From UBA3941 sp002385665 (GTDB lineage: Bacteria > Bacillota > Clostridia > Caldicoprobacterales > UBA3941), in contig JBMNFJ010000016.1 of the NCBI GenBank assembly GCA_050949255.1, positions 248,001 through 312,000 of the forward strand: a stretch of 64,000 nucleotides of DNA. The letters are read 5' to 3'. The notes below the pieces were generated by a model. It saw nothing but the letters and a program-made list of their open reading frames with translations, made no database searches and was not told the DNA's origin. Shown piece by piece: positions 61,212 to 64,000 of this stretch. Every line of letters starts with the position of its first letter. Position 1 is the first letter of the stretch. The position numbers and the translations under genes are program-made.

Positions 61212-62963
61212 TTGCATATTATTAAACGGATATTGGGCTATCTGGGACGATATAAAGGCAAATTTATAGCCGCTATAGCCCTTTTAATTATGTTTATTGC
61301 TCTCAATATGGTTTCCCCATACATCTCCAAGCTTATGGTAGACGAGGTGATTCGTGGGGGAGATCGCAGATTATTCATAGTATTATTGTTTGCTATCCTA
61401 ATAGTCGCAGCTATTAGGGGGATAGTCCAGTACTTGCGGGGCTACTTTCTGGAAAGCGTGTCCCAAAGCTTACTATATGATCTTAGAAATGAAATGTTTA
61501 CCCATCTACAGGGCCAATCCTTCACGTATTTCGATGACAACCGTGTGGGGGAACTTATGTCAAGAATGACAGGTGATCTTGAAGGGATAAGAGCATTTAT
61601 AGCCGGTGGGGTACCAGTTCTCCTGGAGAATTTTATATACTTTATCGGTACCTCCATTGTGTTATTTTCAATGAATACCAGGCTGGCCCTGGTAAGCCTT
61701 GCCGTATCCCCTTTTGTAGCATGGCTTGCATTAAGGTTTGATAATCGTATCCGTCCTGTATTTAGTGAAATTAGAGAGCAGCAGGCAGCTCTAAACACTG
61801 CTACTCAGGAAAATATAACAGGGGTAAGGGTAGTAAAGGCTTTTGCCAGAGAGGACTATGAGATCGAAAAATTTGAGAAGGAAAATCGACTTAATCTTGA
61901 AAAGAACGTAAAATCGGCCTATATCTGGGCAAAATACTTCCCTGTTATGGACTTTATTTCGGGATTTTGTTCGGTTGCAGTATTGTGGTACGGAGGACGG
62001 ATGGTGGCACAAGGAGTTATTACATTGGGTACTTTGGTAGCCTTTAATAGCTACCTATGGATGCTCATAATGCCCATGAGAATGTTGGGTTGGGTTATCA
62101 ATATAATGGAACGGGCAGTGACTTCAGGGCAAAGGGTCTTTGAAATTTTGGATACCGGCTCAATTATAACAGAGAAGGAAAACCCCTACCAATCGGAAAC
62201 TGTTCAAGGGCATGTTACCTTTGAGAACGTATCCTTACATTACAAGGATCAACGAGCCCTGGTTGATATAAGTTTGGATGTGCCGGCGGGGAATACCATT
62301 GCTATTATGGGTACAACAGGGGCTGGTAAAACAACTATAATTAACGCTCTGAATCGTTTTTATGACGTGTCCAGGGGCAGGGTTTTAGTTGATGGGGTTG
62401 ATGTGAGGGATTGGAAACTCAATGCCCTCAGAGAAAACATAGGAATAGTCATGCAGGATGTCTTTCTTTTTTCTGCTACCATCGAAGAAAACATCATGTA
62501 CGGCAACCCGAATGCTACAAGGGAAGAGGTTATTAGGGCAGCTAAGATTGCCGATGCCCATGATTTTATAATGGAAATGCCCCAAGGTTATGAAACAATA
62601 GTCGGGGAACGGGGCACAGGGTTATCTGGGGGTCAAAAGCAAAGAATTGCAATTGCCAGGGCTATAATTAAGAATCCTAAGATTCTTATCATGGATGATT
62701 GTACTTCTGCCGTAGATATGGAAACTGAATTTAAAATTCAACAGGCTCTCAAGGGTATTATGGAAGGTCGGACAACATTTATAGTAGCCCACAGGATTTC
62801 CTCTGTAAAAGATGCTGACGAAATCATATTGTTGGATGAAGGACGCATAATCGAAAGAGGTACGCACCAACAGTTACTTAACAGGAAAGGGGAATACTAC
62901 AATATTTATTCCCAACAGTATAAAGATTTTAAGGATTTTGAAGGGGATAGGCAGGTGATATAG
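61212..62963 (+). CDS. ABC exporter subunit with degenerate catalytic site
   Basis: The 583-residue half-transporter has a six-helix TMD (about residues 1-320) and an NBD with Walker A GTTGAGKTT, signature LSGGQKQRIAIARA and Walker B ILIMDDCTSAVD. The residue after the Walker B Asp is Asp496, not the catalytic Glu of canonical exporters, a hallmark of one half of heterodimeric exporters (BmrC, TM287). The next gene encodes the presumed partner. The start is a TTG after GAGGGGG; the upstream promoter supports it. It may export drugs, lipids or peptides. Confidence 0.9.
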   Translation: MHIIKRILGYLGRYKGKFIAAIALLIMFIALNMVSPYISKLMVDEVIRGGDRRLFIVLLFAILIVAAIRGIVQYLRGYFLESVSQSLLYDLRNEMFTHLQGQSFTYFDDNRVGELMSRMTGDLEGIRAFIAGGVPVLLENFIYFIGTSIVLFSMNTRLALVSLAVSPFVAWLALRFDNRIRPVFSEIREQQAALNTATQENITGVRVVKAFAREDYEIEKFEKENRLNLEKNVKSAYIWAKYFPVMDFISGFCSVAVLWYGGRMVAQGVITLGTLVAFNSYLWMLIMPMRMLGWVINIMERAVTSGQRVFEILDTGSIITEKENPYQSETVQGHVTFENVSLHYKDQRALVDISLDVPAGNTIAIMGTTGAGKTTIINALNRFYDVSRGRVLVDGVDVRDWKLNALRENIGIVMQDVFLFSATIEENIMYGNPNATREEVIRAAKIADAHDFIMEMPQGYETIVGERGTGLSGGQKQRIAIARAIIKNPKILIMDDCTSAVDMETEFKIQQALKGIMEGRTTFIVAHRISSVKDADEIILLDEGRIIERGTHQQLLNRKGEYYNIYSQQYKDFKDFEGDRQVI

Positions 62964-62967
62964 GGTG

Positions 62968-64000
62968 ATGAAGAATAGAATAATAGATGATGAGAAACTT
63001 GAACAACCGTTTAATAAGGAGCAATTTATAAGGTTGTTAGGCTATATGAAGCCCTTTACAAAACAGATAATTATTACCCTCCTATTAATGATTGTTGCTG
63101 CCATTAGTGGATTGTTAGGGCCTTACTTTTTACAGGTTGCCATTGATGAATATATAGAAGTTGCCAACTATAAAGGACTGACCTTGATTACTCTGTTATT
63201 CTTAGGTACTAACCTAATTAATATGGCGTGTATGAAGCAGAGGGTTTATATTATGTCCCTGGTGGGTCAAAAGGTTTTGTACAGAATAAGACAGGATCTT
63301 TTTGAACATATCCAGGATTTATCCTTTACCTTCTATGATACAAGGCCAGCGGGGAAAATACTTGTACGTATAATAAATGATGTAAATTCACTGGGTGATC
63401 TTCTGACAAATGGCATAATCAACGTATTGACGGATTTCTTTACGTTAATAATAGCTATAATAATTATGGCTTATATCAACCTAAAGTTGACCCTGGTTAC
63501 TATGAGTACGGTTCCCTTATTAATGATCTTGGTAGGTGTACTAAAAAGAAGGATTCGACGTAGATGGCAGGAGGTACGGAAAAAGAATTCCAATATGAAT
63601 GCTTATCTACATGAGAGCTTGGCCGGTATGCGGGTTACCCAAGCCTTCGTTAGAGAACCTGAGACCAGGCAATTATACAACGAATTAAGCGGAGATATAT
63701 TTACCACCTGGATGGATGCCATAAAGTTAAACAATCTATTTTGGCCTGGCATAGAATTGATTGGGGCTCTTGGTGTAGTCCTGGTATATATATTTGGTGT
63801 TGGATCTTTAGATAGCAATACTGTTTCTGTCGGTGTTTTGGTTGCATTTATTGGGTATGTTTGGAGGATATGGCAGCCTATCAACAACCTTGCTAATTTC
63901 TATAATTCTCTTTTAATGGCTATGGCCTCCACCGAAAGGATATTTGAACTTCTGGACACAAAGCCTGACATAAAGGATGAAGAGGGCGCTTATCCCATTC
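62968..64000 (+). CDS. ABC exporter partner subunit (truncated by the window end)
   Basis: A frame open from ATG 62968 to the end of the window gives 344 residues: a short N-terminal extension, FIRLLGYMKPFTKQIIITLLL, six TM helices of an ABC type I exporter, LSFTFYDTRPAGKILVRIINDVN, and the start of the linker to the NBD (ERIFELLDTKPDIKDEEGAYPI). The NBD lies outside. It begins four bases after the previous stop, with AGGTGAT upstream (GTG 62965 is an alternative). The pair is a probable heterodimer. Confidence 0.9.
   Translation, partial: MKNRIIDDEKLEQPFNKEQFIRLLGYMKPFTKQIIITLLLMIVAAISGLLGPYFLQVAIDEYIEVANYKGLTLITLLFLGTNLINMACMKQRVYIMSLVGQKVLYRIRQDLFEHIQDLSFTFYDTRPAGKILVRIINDVNSLGDLLTNGIINVLTDFFTLIIAIIIMAYINLKLTLVTMSTVPLLMILVGVLKRRIRRRWQEVRKKNSNMNAYLHESLAGMRVTQAFVREPETRQLYNELSGDIFTTWMDAIKLNNLFWPGIELIGALGVVLVYIFGVGSLDSNTVSVGVLVAFIGYVWRIWQPINNLANFYNSLLMAMASTERIFELLDTKPDIKDEEGAYPI

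Noticed and set aside
1..64000. tRNA or rRNA genes, CRISPR arrays, insertion sequences, prophage genes
   Set aside because: No cloverleaf-type sequence, regular repeat-spacer pattern, transposase, integrase or phage structural gene was seen in the gaps or frames. A tRNAscan or CRISPR search would settle it.

Overview
The window looks like chromosome from an anaerobic, spore-forming member of the Clostridia (Firmicutes). The evidence is a cotJA-cotJB-cotJC spore-coat operon, a SpoIIAA-type STAS protein, a SleB-domain cell-wall hydrolase, a clostridial-type small ferredoxin, strong GGAGG ribosome binding sites, frequent GTG/TTG starts, and conserved Firmicutes neighbourhoods (ftsEX-M23-S41-MinJ-like-uvrBA; aroB-hisC-aroF-tyrA-aroA). 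Assignment below class level would be guesswork. I saw no rRNA, tRNA, CRISPR array, prophage, transposase or other clear mobile element.

Layout. 1-7.9 kb (+): a strong sigma-A promoter drives thrC-nadE-DUF503; then come a STAS protein, the cotJ operon, an HflX GTPase with an unusual JAMM-motif N-terminal domain, and a ferredoxin. 8.1-9.3 kb: a stand-alone sugar-ABC ATPase (UgpC/MsmX type) preceded by a perfect 21-bp palindrome. 9.6-16.6 kb (+): a CdaR/PucR-type regulator translationally coupled to ftsE-ftsX, an M23 coiled-coil hydrolase, an S41 processing protease and a MinJ-like PDZ membrane protein, a division and cell-wall cluster. 16.6-21.7 kb: uvrB and uvrA, with a LexA/DinR-type SOS box over the uvrB promoter and a weaker one before uvrA. 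21.7-25.7 kb (-): DUF4363/DUF421 pair, TPM/LemA pair, a YaiI-family protein and an acetyl-esterase-like hydrolase.

26-33.7 kb is an accessory-looking stretch: nucleoside deaminase, an alpha/alpha-barrel-like protein, four GNAT acetyltransferases, a Gfo/Idh/MocA oxidoreductase, a DapA/NanA aldolase-like protein and a TrmH-type methyltransferase. 33.8-40.7 kb: purC, a HAD phosphatase, dCTP deaminase, a Ca2+-type P-ATPase and an S9 lipoprotein peptidase. 40.8-47.1 kb (+): a catabolic cluster alternating TIM-barrel sugar isomerase/epimerase proteins (three) with Gfo/Idh/MocA dehydrogenases (two), plus a 2-hydroxyacid dehydrogenase and a tiny membrane protein; no transporter is linked. The orphan ATPase at 8.1 kb could serve sugar importers encoded elsewhere.

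47.3-54.1 kb: an unassigned TIM-barrel protein, then on the minus strand the aromatic amino-acid block aroB-hisC-aroF-tyrA-aroA, with a complex inverted-repeat leader before aroF. 54.1-64 kb (+): a 615-bp non-coding gap, an EF-G-like GTPase, a PfkB sugar-phosphate kinase, a SleB-domain hydrolase, birA, a P1-family peptidase and a heterodimeric-type ABC exporter pair whose second gene runs off the window.

The observations most worth checking are the JAMM-HflX fusion, the four-segment TTACGA/TCGTAA leader of aroF, the oxidoreductase/TIM-barrel catabolic cluster, and a pair of similar promoter-proximal elements at 29.6 and 54.6 kb.
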